Shown here piece after piece: positions 21,412-31,451 of a stretch of DNA of 64,000 bases. The position numbers were made by a program, and so were the translations under genes. The first letter of the stretch is position 1. Each line of letters opens with the position of its first letter. The notes under the pieces are model-generated. The model did not search any database, had not been told where the DNA came from, and saw only the letters and a list, made by a program, of their open reading frames with translations. The DNA comes from Mycobacterium noviomagense (lineage in GTDB: Bacteria > Actinomycetota > Actinomycetes > Mycobacteriales > Mycobacteriaceae), in assembly GCF_010731635.1 (NCBI RefSeq), contig NZ_AP022583.1, forward strand, positions 4,588,001-4,652,000, read 5' to 3'.

Positions 21412-23208
21412 GTGCGTGAGTTCAGTGTGCCCGCCCCGTTTACCGTCGGCGAACACGACAGCATCGTGGCCTCGGTGTACGACCATGAGCGTGAGGACCC
21501 TGACTTCGTGATTTTCCAGCGGCTGGTCGACGGGGCTTGGACCGACGTCACATGCGCCGCTGCAGCCGCCCAAATCCGCTCGGCCGCAATGGGCTTGATT
21601 GCGCTGGGGGTACAGCCCGGTGACCGGGTAGCCATCTTCTCGGCCACCCGCTACGAGTGGGCGATTCTCGATTTCGCGATCCTGTCCGTCGGCGCCGTGA
21701 CGGTCCCAATCTATGAGACCTCGTCGGCTGAGCAGGTGCGCTGGGTGCTGCAGGACTCCGAGGCGGTGGTGGCGTTCGCAGAAACCGACGCGCACGCGAC
21801 GATGGTCAGCGAGCTCACCGGCCAGCTGCCCGCGTTGCGCCGGGTGCTGCATATCGACGGCTCGGGCCGCAAGGCGCTTGACCAGCTCGCCGATGAAGGC
21901 GCGTCGGTCGACCCTGCTGAGGTCAGCACCCGGGTGCAGGCGTTGCGCAGCGCTGACCCGGCGACGCTGATCTACACCTCGGGCACCACCGGGCGGCCCA
22001 AGGGCTGCCAACTCACGCACTCCAACTTGGTCTATGAGACTCGCGGCGCCAAAGAGGTACTGCCCACGCTGCTGACCAAGGGCGAACGCCTGCTGGTGTT
22101 TTTGCCGCTGGCGCACGTGCTGGCCCGCGCAATCACGATGGCCGCGTTCGCCAACAAGGTCACGGTCGGATTCACCAGCGACATCAAGAATCTGCTGCCG
22201 ATGTTCGCGGTGTTCAAGCCGACGATCGTGGTATCGGTGCCGCGGGTGTTCGAAAAGGTGTACAACACCGCCGCGCAAAACGCCGCCAACGACGGCAAGC
22301 GACGGATCTTCGACATCGCCGCTCAGACTGCCGTCGACTGGAGCCAGGCCTGCGACCGCGGCGGCCCGAGCCTGCTGCTGCGCGCCAAGCATGCGCTGTT
22401 CGATCGGTTGGTCTACCACAAGCTGCGTGCAGCCTTGGGCGGCGACTGCCGCGCCTCCATCTCCGGCGGCGCCCCGCTGGGCGCCCGGCTGGGCCACTTC
22501 TACCGCGGCGTGGGTCTGACGGTGTACGAGGGCTACGGCCTGACCGAGACCAGTGCGGCCATCACCGTCAACCAGGTGGGCGACTTGAAGATCGGTACGG
22601 TCGGAAAACTCTTGCCCGGCAACAGCATGCGCATCGCGGATGACGGGGAGCTGCTGGTTCGCGGGGGCGTGGTGTGCAACGGCTACTGGCACAACGAGCA
22701 GGCCACGGCAGAGGCGTTCACCGAGGGCTGGTTCAAGACCGGCGACCTGGGTTCGGTCGACGAGGACGGCTTTTTGAGCATCACCGGCCGCAAGAAGGAG
22801 ATCATCGTCACCGCGGGCGGTAAGAACGTCGCGCCGGCGGTGCTCGAGGACCAGTTGCGGGCGCACCCCTTGATCAGCCAGGCCATGGTCGTCGGCGACG
22901 CCAAGCCCTTCGTCGGGGCGCTGATCACCATCGACCCGGAGGCGTTCGAAGGCTGGAAACAGCGCAACAGCAAGGCCGCCGACATGTCGGTGGGCGATCT
23001 GGCGACTGATCCGGACTTGGTCGCCGAGGTGGACGCTGCCGTCAAACAAGCCAATTTGGCTGTCTCACATGCCGAGTCGATCCGCAAGTTCCGGATTCTG
23101 CCGGTCGACTTCACCGAAGACACCGGTGAGCTGACCCCGACCATGAAGGTCAAGCGCAAGGTGGTGTCGGAGAAGTTCGCCCCGGACATCGAAGCGATCT
23201 ACTCCTGA
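21412..23208 (+). CDS. fadD15: Long-chain fatty-acyl-CoA ligase FadD15
   Basis: 598 residues, ANL adenylating enzyme. Motifs in order: [14 protein letters not shown] (ATP loop), [58 protein letters not shown] (hinge and Asp), and the catalytic Lys region [11 protein letters not shown] at the C-terminus. Activates fatty acids as acyl-AMP and transfers them to CoA. The family start [15 protein letters not shown] fixes GTG 21412; the longer frame from 21280 is rejected. The start is divergent from the SRPBCC unit, 121 bases away. Confidence 0.95.
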   Translation: MREFSVPAPFTVGEHDSIVASVYDHEREDPDFVIFQRLVDGAWTDVTCAAAAAQIRSAAMGLIALGVQPGDRVAIFSATRYEWAILDFAILSVGAVTVPIYETSSAEQVRWVLQDSEAVVAFAETDAHATMVSELTGQLPALRRVLHIDGSGRKALDQLADEGASVDPAEVSTRVQALRSADPATLIYTSGTTGRPKGCQLTHSNLVYETRGAKEVLPTLLTKGERLLVFLPLAHVLARAITMAAFANKVTVGFTSDIKNLLPMFAVFKPTIVVSVPRVFEKVYNTAAQNAANDGKRRIFDIAAQTAVDWSQACDRGGPSLLLRAKHALFDRLVYHKLRAALGGDCRASISGGAPLGARLGHFYRGVGLTVYEGYGLTETSAAITVNQVGDLKIGTVGKLLPGNSMRIADDGELLVRGGVVCNGYWHNEQATAEAFTEGWFKTGDLGSVDEDGFLSITGRKKEIIVTAGGKNVAPAVLEDQLRAHPLISQAMVVGDAKPFVGALITIDPEAFEGWKQRNSKAADMSVGDLATDPDLVAEVDAAVKQANLAVSHAESIRKFRILPVDFTEDTGELTPTMKVKRKVVSEKFAPDIEAIYS

Positions 23209-23253
23209 GCCGCCGAGCAGACCGTGGCCGGGCATGGCCCGGCGAACACGCTG

Positions 23254-24390
23254 TTAGCCTTCCAAAAGCGCGGCCATGCGTGCCGCCAGCGTGTCCCATC
23301 GCCAGTTTTCCGTCACCCAGTTCCTCCCCGCAGCGCCCATTGCGGCAGCCCGGTCGGGATCGGCCAACAGCCCACCGACCGCGTCGGCAACCTGCTCTAC
23401 CGAGCGACCGTCGACAACAAGCCCAGTTACGTTGTGCTGCACGGTTTCCGGTGCCCCGCCCGAGCATCCGGCAACCACCGGCACGCCGGAGGCGGAGGCC
23501 TCGAGGAACACGATGCCCAGCCCCTCGACGTCCAGTCCCGCACCCCGGGTTCGGCAGGGCATCGCGAAAACGTCGGCCATCGCGTGATGCGCGGGTAGGT
23601 CTGCTCCGGAAACTGCGCCGGTGAAGACCACGTGCTCGACCACCCCGGCACGCTGGGCCAACTGGCGCAGCGCGGAAAGATACGGACCACCGCCGACGAT
23701 GACCAGCGCGGCGGCCTCCACTCGCTGCCGGATCGCAGGCAGTGCCCGAATCAGCATGTCCTGGCCTTTGCGCGGCACCAGCCGCGACAGGCACACCACT
23801 GTCGGCCGCTGGCCCAGCCGGTAACGGGCGCGCAATTCGGCGCGGCTCGCCGGGTCGGGCCGGAACCGGTCCGTGTCCACGCCCGGCGGCAGGTACTCCA
23901 ACGCCGCCCGCGGCCCGAAGGCCGACGCGAATCGGGCTCGGGTGTAGCGGCTGACAAAAGTCACCACATCGGTGCGGTCGCCGATCCGACGCAGCACCGA
24001 GCGGGCCATCGGAAGCATCGACCAGCCCACCTCGTGGCCATGCGTGCTGGCCAGCACCCGAATCACGCCGGCCCGTCGTGCACGGTCCGCCAGCAATGCC
24101 AACGGCGCCGCGGCGCCGAACCAGACGGTGTCGATGTCGTAGGCGGCGATCAGGCTGCGCATCCGGATATCGACAGCCGGGCCGGGCACCATCAACGTGC
24201 CCGGATGACGTACCACCTGATAGCCGGACGCGCGCGCATCGAAGGCGTCGGCACCTTTCCATTGCGGCGCATACACCGTCACGGCATGCGACCCGATGCT
24301 GACGATCCTGCGCACCAGCTCTTCCAGATAGGACTGGATACCGCCACGGCGAGGCGGAAAGTCGTTGGTCACCAGCAGGACCCGAGCCAC
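23254..24390 (-). CDS. pimB: GDP-mannose-dependent alpha-(1->6)-phosphatidylinositol monomannoside mannosyltransferase PimB
   Basis: 378 residues, GTG start, GT4 (GT-B fold). N-terminal domain starts RVLLVTNDFPPRRGGIQSYLEEL. The C-terminal donor domain has VVCLSRLVPRKGQDMLIRAL and the EGLGIVFLEASASGVPVVA block with the Ex7E motif. Adds the second mannose to phosphatidylinositol mannoside on the cytoplasmic side. Convergent with fadD15. The gene upstream on the same strand is the HExxH protein, 9 bases away. Confidence 0.93.
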   Translation of the reverse strand: MARVLLVTNDFPPRRGGIQSYLEELVRRIVSIGSHAVTVYAPQWKGADAFDARASGYQVVRHPGTLMVPGPAVDIRMRSLIAAYDIDTVWFGAAAPLALLADRARRAGVIRVLASTHGHEVGWSMLPMARSVLRRIGDRTDVVTFVSRYTRARFASAFGPRAALEYLPPGVDTDRFRPDPASRAELRARYRLGQRPTVVCLSRLVPRKGQDMLIRALPAIRQRVEAAALVIVGGGPYLSALRQLAQRAGVVEHVVFTGAVSGADLPAHHAMADVFAMPCRTRGAGLDVEGLGIVFLEASASGVPVVAGCSGGAPETVQHNVTGLVVDGRSVEQVADAVGGLLADPDRAAAMGAAGRNWVTENWRWDTLAARMAALLEG

Positions 24391-24399
24391 CCGGAAAGG

Positions 24400-25293
24400 C
24401 TAGCGGGTGAGCCACTGTTGCCAGCGCGTGAGCAGGCTCGCCGGTTCGCTGCCCAACACGGCACGCATCGCGGCCGTCGCGTCGGCGTGCCCAACGCCGC
24501 AGGCGGCGAGATACAACCGGCGCAACGTGACCGTCCCGTAGGCGTCGGCGACGAAGCGGGCAAACCACCACGCCTTGTCATAGCCGAGCGAGCGCTGCGG
24601 TCCGGGCACGTCGAGATCGGCGTCAGACGGCAGCGTGGCCGCCAGCGCTGGGGGCGGCGACGTGGCTGGCCGCGCAACGAAGTCGGCTACCCCTTCGGAC
24701 AGCCAGCGCGGCGCGTCGAGGGCGGTTTCGGCGAACGCCGCGTAGTGAAAAAGCTCGTGGCGCAAAACAATTCGCAGCGAGGTATCGCTCATCGCGGCGG
24801 CACCCGGCGCGAAGACGATGCGCTGGCCTTGCGCGGTCCGATGCTCGGGCTCGACACGGTCGGCGACGGTGACCGCCGCGATGTCAGACCACTGCGCCGC
24901 CGTGCCGCCGGCCGCGGCCACGAACTGCTGTTGGGAGCCCGTCGCCACCACCGTGATCCGGCGCGGCCACTGTGGCCCCCAGAAGGCCTGCACCACGTCG
25001 ACGGCCCCGCCCATCTCGGCGGCGACCCGCGTCAAAAGCCGGTCGGTGTTCGGACCGCCAAGGCTGACAATGCGCACCGTGCGACCCCCAGCGACGGAAA
25101 TCGTCGGCGCTGTGACGGTGGCCGGCTCGGGGTGGGGCCGAGGACCTGCCACCACCGCTGTCCCGACGCTCAGTTCGACGACAAGCGCGGCCGCCAGCAG
25201 CACCGGCTGCCACCGGTGAGGAAACTTCCCGGCGAAGGCTCCGCCCAGCGACGATGCGGGCCACCCTGGCCCGAGGAGAAGCCGGGCCATCAA
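24400..25293 (-). CDS. Membrane-anchored HExxH metallopeptidase-like protein (Rv2189c type)
   Basis: 297 residues from ATG 25293. A hydrophobic stretch (PVLLAAALVVELSVGTAVVAG, about residues 29-49) acts as signal anchor. The catalytic-type motif is RHELFHYAAF (HELFH) with a downstream WLSEGVADFV Glu, the pattern of gluzincin peptidases. Substrate unknown. The first 20 or so residues (ARLLLGPGWPASSLGG) are encoded by a dispersed intergenic repeat, so this N-terminus is suspect and the real start may lie just before the hydrophobic stretch; no ATG is available there. The stop of ripC upstream is 2 bases away. Confidence 0.8.
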   Translation of the reverse strand: MMARLLLGPGWPASSLGGAFAGKFPHRWQPVLLAAALVVELSVGTAVVAGPRPHPEPATVTAPTISVAGGRTVRIVSLGGPNTDRLLTRVAAEMGGAVDVVQAFWGPQWPRRITVVATGSQQQFVAAAGGTAAQWSDIAAVTVADRVEPEHRTAQGQRIVFAPGAAAMSDTSLRIVLRHELFHYAAFAETALDAPRWLSEGVADFVARPATSPPPALAATLPSDADLDVPGPQRSLGYDKAWWFARFVADAYGTVTLRRLYLAACGVGHADATAAMRAVLGSEPASLLTRWQQWLTR

Positions 25294-25295
25294 CT
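25246..25295. repeat. Single copy of the dispersed repeat also seen in tandem at 6627-6794
   Basis: On the plus strand agcgacgatgcgggcc-accct-ggcccgaggagaagccgggccatc matches the 56-bp units at 6627-6794 over nearly all its length, including the inner GGGCC/GGCCC inverted pair. It sits at the ripC / HExxH-gene junction and covers the predicted start codon of the latter. Confidence 0.7.
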
Positions 25296-26438
25296 CTAGT
25301 AGCGGCGCGCGTTGTGAATCGGGCCCGACGAGGTCATCGGAACCACCCGCACCGGCTGACCATACGTCGAGGAATGAACCATCAGACCGTCACCGATGTA
25401 GATGCCGGCATGTGAAGCGTCGGAATAGAAGGTCAGCACGTCACCGGGCTGCAGATCCGACAGGGCGATGGGCTGCCCGCCGTTCGCCAACGCCTGGCTG
25501 GAGTGCGGCAGCGGGATACCGGCCTGCTGAAATGCCCACATCACCAGGCCGGAGCAGTCGAACCCGCCGGGCGCGGCACCGCCCCAGGCGTAGGGCTGGC
25601 CCACCTGGGTGAGGGCCGCCTGCACGGCAACCGCGGCGGCACCCGAGCCGGGACCGGCGGGCGGCAGCGCGTCGGGGGCACCTCCACCGGGTGCCCCCCC
25701 GACCGGCGAGCCACCCGGGGCCAGGGCCTCCGGTGCTGCGGCAGCGGGCAGCGCAGCCGGTGGCGGCGCTGGTCCCGGGTCGGCCAGGGCGGTCCGCTGT
25801 CCAGGGGTCAGCGCCTGGTACTGCGACTTCACCACGGCGATCTGCATTTGCAGCCGGCTCTGTTTGGACTGCAGGTTGGCGCGCACCGCGGCGGCCTGCT
25901 CGGCCGCCGTCTTCGCGTCGGCCGCGGATTTGGCCGATGCCTGCTCGGCCTTGGCGGCCGCCTCTCCGGCTGACCGATAGTTCGCCATCTGGGTGGCCAT
26001 CTCGGTCGAGATCACCCGCTGCACGGCCAGCTTGCCGATCAGCTGCTGCGGCGACCCGGCCGTCAGAATGGCGTTCATCCCGTCGGTGCGACCACCCATG
26101 TACATGGCTGCAGCAAATTTGTTGACCGCTGCCTGGAATGTTGCCAACCGCGATTTAGCGGCATCCAGGGCGGCCTCCGCCTCGGTGTGCTTCTGCTCGG
26201 CGGCACGCTGCGCAGCCAGCTTCTCGCTCAGGTCGAGTTGGGCGCTGTGCATGGCCTCGGTGGTCTGCTCAGCCTGCCGAGACAACTCGTTGAGCTTTGC
26301 CAGCGCGTCGTCGGCAGGATCAGCCAGCACATTGGCGGAGAGAGCGCCGGAGAGGGCGAAGAGTGCAGCTATCCCGCCGATGGCCGAGCGCTTGATGTGG
26401 CGTGTTGTCCAGCGTCTACCGTCGAGCCCCGACCCCAA
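25296..26438 (-). CDS. ripC: NlpC/P60 peptidoglycan endopeptidase RipC
   Basis: 380 residues. Signal peptide region (ALFALSGALSANVLADPAD), then a long Ala/Glu/Gln-rich coiled coil (about 40-210) as in RipA/RipC, a Pro/Ala/Gly linker, and a C-terminal NlpC/P60 domain. The catalytic Cys is in PGGFDCSGLVMWAF, with the His in SDASHAGIYIGDGLMVHSS. Cuts the D-Glu/diaminopimelate bond of stem peptides during cell separation; the coiled coil probably keeps it inactive until an FtsEX-type partner binds. The window holds no ftsEX. Confidence 0.93.
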   Translation of the reverse strand: MGSGLDGRRWTTRHIKRSAIGGIAALFALSGALSANVLADPADDALAKLNELSRQAEQTTEAMHSAQLDLSEKLAAQRAAEQKHTEAEAALDAAKSRLATFQAAVNKFAAAMYMGGRTDGMNAILTAGSPQQLIGKLAVQRVISTEMATQMANYRSAGEAAAKAEQASAKSAADAKTAAEQAAAVRANLQSKQSRLQMQIAVVKSQYQALTPGQRTALADPGPAPPPAALPAAAAPEALAPGGSPVGGAPGGGAPDALPPAGPGSGAAAVAVQAALTQVGQPYAWGGAAPGGFDCSGLVMWAFQQAGIPLPHSSQALANGGQPIALSDLQPGDVLTFYSDASHAGIYIGDGLMVHSSTYGQPVRVVPMTSSGPIHNARRY

Positions 26439-26544
26439 GATTTCGCATCCTTACAACCCGTCGACGAGAACGTCGAGTCTGCTTTAGGTCTCAGACAGGT
26501 TACGAAATGGTATAGGCAATGTCCAACAGCGGAACATTAAGAAA

Positions 26545-26823
26545 TCAGCCAGATTTCGCCCTGTCGTCACGACCCTCTGGACGATATCGGTCTCGATGAA
26601 TCGGCACCAACCGCAGCCTTGGCGCCAGACCGGCATCGGCAAGCACCTCCAGCGCGGCCCGCTCGTCGTCGAGCAAGGTGTCCGGCACCCCTAGCAGCAC
26701 GCTGACGACACAGTCGCGGCACCCGAGCCCGCGAACCGCGCAATCGTCGCAGTCGATGACCACCGGACCGGTTTGCTCAGCCGCCGTGTCGGCAATGCGG
26801 CTGGTCCTGCTGGTTTGCGCCAT
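26545..26823 (-). CDS. Small cysteine-motif protein of unknown function
   Basis: 92 residues from ATG 26823. Begins MAQTSRTSRIADTA, then VVIDCDDCAVRGLGCRDCVVSVLLG, four Cys arranged as two CxxC pairs seven residues apart, followed by a helical region (LDDERAALEVLADAGL) and a basic end. The Cys arrangement suggests zinc or iron-sulfur binding. The same frame stays open upstream to 27567 but that part is antisense to the DnaQ-UvrC gene and is a shadow. It is divergent from that nuclease gene by 139 bases, so shared regulation is possible. Confidence 0.72.
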   Translation of the reverse strand: MAQTSRTSRIADTAAEQTGPVVIDCDDCAVRGLGCRDCVVSVLLGVPDTLLDDERAALEVLADAGLAPRLRLVPIHRDRYRPEGRDDRAKSG

Positions 26824-26962
26824 GAAGCTCAGTCCTCTCGCTTGGTGTCGGTCAGAGCCGAGTGCACGGTAACCGCGGACACCGACAAGCTCCCGGCGAT
26901 GCAGCGGCGACCGTGGCGCGGGAACCGCTGAATGTCGGTACTGGTGCCTAACGTTCGCAGCC

Positions 26963-28843
26963 GTGGGTGCGACGCAGCTGAGCTTCGCCGAGCTCGACGA
27001 GACCGCTGAGGTGCCGTTGCGCGAGACCACGTTCGTCGTCGTGGACCTGGAGACCACCGGGGGACGTATGACCAGCGCGGCCGGTGCAGCAGCCGACGCC
27101 ATCACCGAGATCGGGGCAGTAAAGGTGCGCGGCGGCGCCGTGCTGGGCGAATTCGCCACGCTGGTCGACCCGCAGCGCGCAATCCCACCGCAGATCGTGC
27201 GGCTCACCGGAATCACCACGGCCATGGTGTGCGACGCCCCGACCATCGGCGCGGTGTTGCCGATGTTTTTGGACTTCGCCCGCGGCGCGGTGCTGGTGGC
27301 GCATAACGCGCGATTCGACGTCGGTTTCCTGCGCGCGGCCGCCGAACAGTGCCAGATCCCCTGGCCCCGGCCGCCGGTGCTGTGCACCGTGCAGCTGGCG
27401 CGGCGGGTGCTCAGCCGCGAGGAGGCTCCCAGCGTTCGCCTTGCCGCGCTGGCGCGGCTGTTCGCAGTGGCCAGCCAGCCCACGCACCGCGCCCTCAACG
27501 ACGCCCGCGCCACCGTCGACGTGTTGCACGCGCTGATCGAGCGGGTCGGCAACCAGGGTGTGCACACCTACGCCGACCTGCGCGCATATCTGCCTGATGT
27601 GACCCCGGCTCAGCGCAGTAAGCGCACGCTGGCCGAGCATCTCCCCCACCGGCCCGGCGTGTACCTGTTTCGCGGGCCGTCGGCTGAGGTGCTTTACGTC
27701 GGCACGGCAATCGACTTGCGTCGCAGGGTGATTCAGTATTTCAACGGCGCCGATCGGCGGCCGCGGACCAAGGAGCTGGTCGCGCTGGCCAGCAGCGTCG
27801 ACCACGTCGAGTGCGCGCATTCGCTGGAAGCCGGTGTGCGTGAGCTGAGGCTGCTGGCAGCCCATGCCCCGCCTTACAACCGCCGCTCGCGCTTCCCGCA
27901 CCGCTGGTGGTGGATAGTGCTGACCGACGAGGCGTTCCCGCGCCTGTCGATCGTGCGCTCCCCGCGCCACGACCGCGCCGTCGGCCCGTTTCGGTCCCGC
28001 GCCGACGCCGCCGACACCGCGACGCTGCTGGCGCGCTTCACCGGGGTCCGCACCTGCACCCGCCGGTTGGCGCGATCGGCGCTGCACGGGCCGGCGTGCC
28101 CACCGCGCGAAGTGTCGCCGTGCCCGGCGGGCCGTGACATCGCGGCCGACCAGTACGCCGTGGCGGCCCAGCGAGCAGCCGCCTTGATCGACGGTCTGGA
28201 CAACAGCCCGCTGGCCGCGGCCGTCGAACAGGTCAGCGCGCTCGCCGAACGCTGCCGGTACGAGAGTGCGGCCCGGCTGCGCGATTACACCGCCGCGGCG
28301 GTCGAGGCGTTGTGGCGTGGCCAGCGCCTGCGGGCGCTGGCCACGCTGCCCGAGCTGGCGGCCGCCGCGCCCGACGGGCGCGGCGGCTGGCAACTCGCCG
28401 TCATCCGCCACGGTCAACTGGCCGCGGCGGGCATCGCGGGCCGTGGCGTGCCGCCGATGCCGGTCGTCGACGCCATCCGCGCCGGGGCGCAGGCGGTGCT
28501 GCCGCAACAGGCGCCGCTGGGCGGCGCGCTGGTCGAGGAGACCGGGCTGATCGCGCGCTGGCTGACCGCGCCGGGTGTGCGCATCGTGTGCTGTCGCGAG
28601 CCTGACGGCGCGACGGGCTGGGCCTCGCCGCTGGGGTCGGCCGGACGGTGGGCGGCGTGGGCGGCGGCCGCCCGCTCGGCGCGGGTGGCCGCCGAGCAGG
28701 CCGTAAACGATTGGGATTCAGGCGGTTTGGCTGAACCGCACCCATCGCGCGAGCAGCTGTTCGGCCGCCCCGCTGTCAATGGCCGCGGCGGCGCGGGCCA
28801 GCCCGTCCTCCCAGGCGGGCAGCCATTCGGCGCGGCTGGATAA
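26963..28843 (+). CDS. DnaQ exonuclease-UvrC (GIY-YIG) fusion nuclease (Rv2191 type)
   Basis: 626 residues, GTG start. Residues about 20-185: DEDDh exonuclease like the DNA polymerase III epsilon chain, with [11 protein letters not shown] (Exo I), [12 protein letters not shown] (Exo II) and [14 protein letters not shown] (Exo III with His). Residues about 220-300: GIY-YIG nuclease, [28 protein letters not shown], as in UvrC and Cho. The rest is a UvrC-like region with a degenerate UvrB-binding-like helix. Likely nicks DNA in repair and trims 3' ends. The last 126 bases overlap the convergent trpD gene. Confidence 0.9.
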   Translation: MGATQLSFAELDETAEVPLRETTFVVVDLETTGGRMTSAAGAAADAITEIGAVKVRGGAVLGEFATLVDPQRAIPPQIVRLTGITTAMVCDAPTIGAVLPMFLDFARGAVLVAHNARFDVGFLRAAAEQCQIPWPRPPVLCTVQLARRVLSREEAPSVRLAALARLFAVASQPTHRALNDARATVDVLHALIERVGNQGVHTYADLRAYLPDVTPAQRSKRTLAEHLPHRPGVYLFRGPSAEVLYVGTAIDLRRRVIQYFNGADRRPRTKELVALASSVDHVECAHSLEAGVRELRLLAAHAPPYNRRSRFPHRWWWIVLTDEAFPRLSIVRSPRHDRAVGPFRSRADAADTATLLARFTGVRTCTRRLARSALHGPACPPREVSPCPAGRDIAADQYAVAAQRAAALIDGLDNSPLAAAVEQVSALAERCRYESAARLRDYTAAAVEALWRGQRLRALATLPELAAAAPDGRGGWQLAVIRHGQLAAAGIAGRGVPPMPVVDAIRAGAQAVLPQQAPLGGALVEETGLIARWLTAPGVRIVCCREPDGATGWASPLGSAGRWAAWAAAARSARVAAEQAVNDWDSGGLAEPHPSREQLFGRPAVNGRGGAGQPVLPGGQPFGAAG

Positions 28844-29800
28844 CCCGGCGTGGGCGACGATCGCGCCTGCGGCGTTGAGCACGACGGCGTCGCGCACTGG
28901 GCCCTTGGCCCCCGCGAACACCGAACGCGCCTCGGCGGCATTGGTCTGCGCATCGCCGCCAAGCAGCTCCTGCAGTTCGGCGCGGGCGAACCCGAAGCCC
29001 GCGGGGTCGAACGTCAATTTGTCCACGGTGCCGGCCTGTACCCGCCAGATGGTGCTGGTGGTGGTGGTGGTCAACTCGTCGAGGCCGTCGTCACCGTGCA
29101 CCACCAGCACGCTGGAGCGGCGCGCTGCGAACACCGTCGCCATCACCTCGGCCAGGTCGGCGAACGCGCAACCGATCAGGCCGGCCCGCGGCTGGCCCGG
29201 ATTCGTCAGCGGCCCAAGCAGATTGAACACTGTCGGCACCCCGACCTCGCGCCGCACCGCTGACGCGTGGCGGTAGGACGGATGAAACGTCGGCGCGAAG
29301 CAAAATCCGATCCCGACCTCGGCGAGACAGCGTGCGACCTCGTCGGGGCCCAGATCGATGCGGACCCCGAGCGCCTCGAGGGTGTCGGCGCCGCCGGCCA
29401 ACGACGACGCCGCTCGGTTGCCGTGTTTGACCACCGGCACACCCGCGGCCGCCACCACGATCGCCGCCATCGTCGACAGGTTGACGGTGCTGACCCCGTC
29501 GCCACCGGTGCCGACCACGTCGACAGCGTCGGTGCTGACCGTGGCCGGCAGATCCCGCGCATGGCGCAGCATCACGTCGGCCAGCTCGCCGACCTCGGCC
29601 GATGTCGGCACTTTCATCTTCATCGCCACGCCGAAAGCCGCGATCTGAGCCGGGGTCGCTGCGCCGGTCATGATCTGTTCCATCGCCCAGGCGGCCTGGC
29701 CGCGGGCGAGGTCATGCCCCACGATCAACCGCCCTAGCACCCGCTGCCATGAGGCGGCGCCCGGCTCGCCGGCTGCCTGCGGGGGAAATGGCGCGGCCAC
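28718..29800 (-). CDS. trpD: Anthranilate phosphoribosyltransferase
   Basis: 360 residues from GTG 29800 ([13 protein letters not shown]). Second step of tryptophan synthesis: anthranilate plus PRPP to phosphoribosyl-anthranilate. Signatures: [23 protein letters not shown] (PRPP loop), [42 protein letters not shown], and [13 protein letters not shown] with the acidic metal-binding pair. Upstream in-frame ATGs at 29842 and 29887 would add non-conserved residues and approach ctaE. The 3' end overlaps the convergent nuclease gene by 126 bases, which is unusually long. Confidence 0.94.
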   Translation of the reverse strand: MAAPFPPQAAGEPGAASWQRVLGRLIVGHDLARGQAAWAMEQIMTGAATPAQIAAFGVAMKMKVPTSAEVGELADVMLRHARDLPATVSTDAVDVVGTGGDGVSTVNLSTMAAIVVAAAGVPVVKHGNRAASSLAGGADTLEALGVRIDLGPDEVARCLAEVGIGFCFAPTFHPSYRHASAVRREVGVPTVFNLLGPLTNPGQPRAGLIGCAFADLAEVMATVFAARRSSVLVVHGDDGLDELTTTTTSTIWRVQAGTVDKLTFDPAGFGFARAELQELLGGDAQTNAAEARSVFAGAKGPVRDAVVLNAAGAIVAHAGLSSRAEWLPAWEDGLARAAAAIDSGAAEQLLARWVRFSQTA

Positions 29801-29830
29801 GCGCCGATCGTCCCATGGATCTCGCTGTGA

Positions 29831-30523
<693 letters not shown>

Positions 30524-30564
30524 GCACGCCAGTGAACAGGCACAGCGCGGACAGGAGTGCGCGG

Positions 30565-31401
30565 TTGAAAAGATTGGGGCTCACCCGATTCCGTGGAAAC
30601 GACCGCTCCCGGCGGCGCTTTCGCCGGCGGGCGTCGGCGGGATTGTTGCTGTTGGTCGCCTTGGCGGTCGCCGGCGCGCTGGCCGCGGTCCTGACGCCCA
30701 AGCCGCAAGTGGCCGTCGCCGACGAATCCTCGTCGGCGCTGCTGCGCACCGGCAAGCAGTTGTTCGACACCTCGTGTGTGACGTGCCACGGCGCCAACCT
30801 GCAGGGCGTGGCGGGTCGTGGGCCCAGCCTGATCGGCGTCGGAGAGGCGGCGGTGTACTTCCAGGTCTCCACCGGCCGGATGCCCGCCGAACGCGGTGAG
30901 GCCCAGGCGCCGCGCAAACAGCCGATCTTCGACGAAGGGCAGATCGAGGCGCTGGGCGCCTACGTGCAAGCCAACGGCGGCGGTCCCACCTTGGTGCGCG
31001 ACGCGGACGGCAGCATCGCCCAAAAATCGCTGCGCGGCAACGATTTAGGTCGCGGCGGCGACTTGTTCCGGCTGAATTGCTCGTCCTGCCACAACTTCAC
31101 CGGTAAGGGCGGGGCGCTGTCTTCGGGTAAATACGCGCCGAACCTGGAGCCCCCTAACGAGCAGCAGATGCTCGCGGCGATGCGCACCGGCCCGCAGAAC
31201 ATGCCGAAGTTCTCCGACCATGAGCTTTCGCTCGAGGCGAAGAAGGACATCATCGCCTACGTGAAGACGGTCAGCGAAGAGCGCCAGCCTGGTGGGAACG
31301 GACTGGGCGGCTTCGGACCCGCACCCGAAGGCATGGCCGCATGGATCATCGGGATGGTCGCCGTTATCGGCGCGGCGTTGTGGATTGGGGCCAGAACATG
31401 A
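30565..31401 (+). CDS. qcrC: Di-heme cytochrome c subunit of the bcc complex
   Basis: 278 residues. Basic N-terminus with one helix ([21 protein letters not shown]), two heme-c sites, CVTCH and CSSCH, each followed by a covalent-cytochrome fold with Met ligands ([15 protein letters not shown]), and a C-terminal helix ([18 protein letters not shown]). It passes electrons from the Rieske centre directly to the aa3 oxidase, replacing a soluble cytochrome c. TTG 30565 has AGGAG at 30553-30557; an in-frame ATG at 30520, overlapping the ctaE stop, adds 15 residues and may be used instead. Confidence 0.93.
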   Translation: MKRLGLTRFRGNDRSRRRFRRRASAGLLLLVALAVAGALAAVLTPKPQVAVADESSSALLRTGKQLFDTSCVTCHGANLQGVAGRGPSLIGVGEAAVYFQVSTGRMPAERGEAQAPRKQPIFDEGQIEALGAYVQANGGGPTLVRDADGSIAQKSLRGNDLGRGGDLFRLNCSSCHNFTGKGGALSSGKYAPNLEPPNEQQMLAAMRTGPQNMPKFSDHELSLEAKKDIIAYVKTVSEERQPGGNGLGGFGPAPEGMAAWIIGMVAVIGAALWIGART

Positions 31402-31447
31402 GCCGCGCCGGCGGGGATGCGAAAGCGATGCGATGAGGAGGAGCGGC
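31398..31447 (+). repeat. MIRU-like intergenic element between qcrC and qcrA
   Basis: The 50-bp gap holds gggatgcgaaagcgatgcgatgaggaggagcggcgc, close to the mycobacterial interspersed repeat core as I know it. It contains a 12-codon reading frame ([12 protein letters not shown]) starting at ATG 31398, which overlaps the qcrC stop (ATGA), and ending in TGA just before GGAGGAG, the ribosome binding site of qcrA. Such mini-frames that link stop to start are typical of MIRU-type insertions in operons. Confidence 0.65.
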
Positions 31448-31451
31448 GCAC

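Noticed and set aside
21385..23049. 554-codon ORF opposite fadD15
   Set aside because: Exact antisense of a clear acyl-CoA ligase; composition (many His, Arg, Gln) is typical of shadows.
23632..25299. 555-codon plus-strand ORF over pimB and the HExxH gene
   Set aside because: Spans two well-supported minus-strand genes and shows no motifs.
26824..27567. N-terminal extension of the small Cys protein
   Set aside because: Lies antisense in the nuclease gene; the ATG at 26823 gives a compact conserved-looking protein.
26948..28507. 519-codon ORF opposite the DnaQ-UvrC gene
   Set aside because: Antisense of conserved exonuclease and GIY-YIG motifs; no domain of its own.
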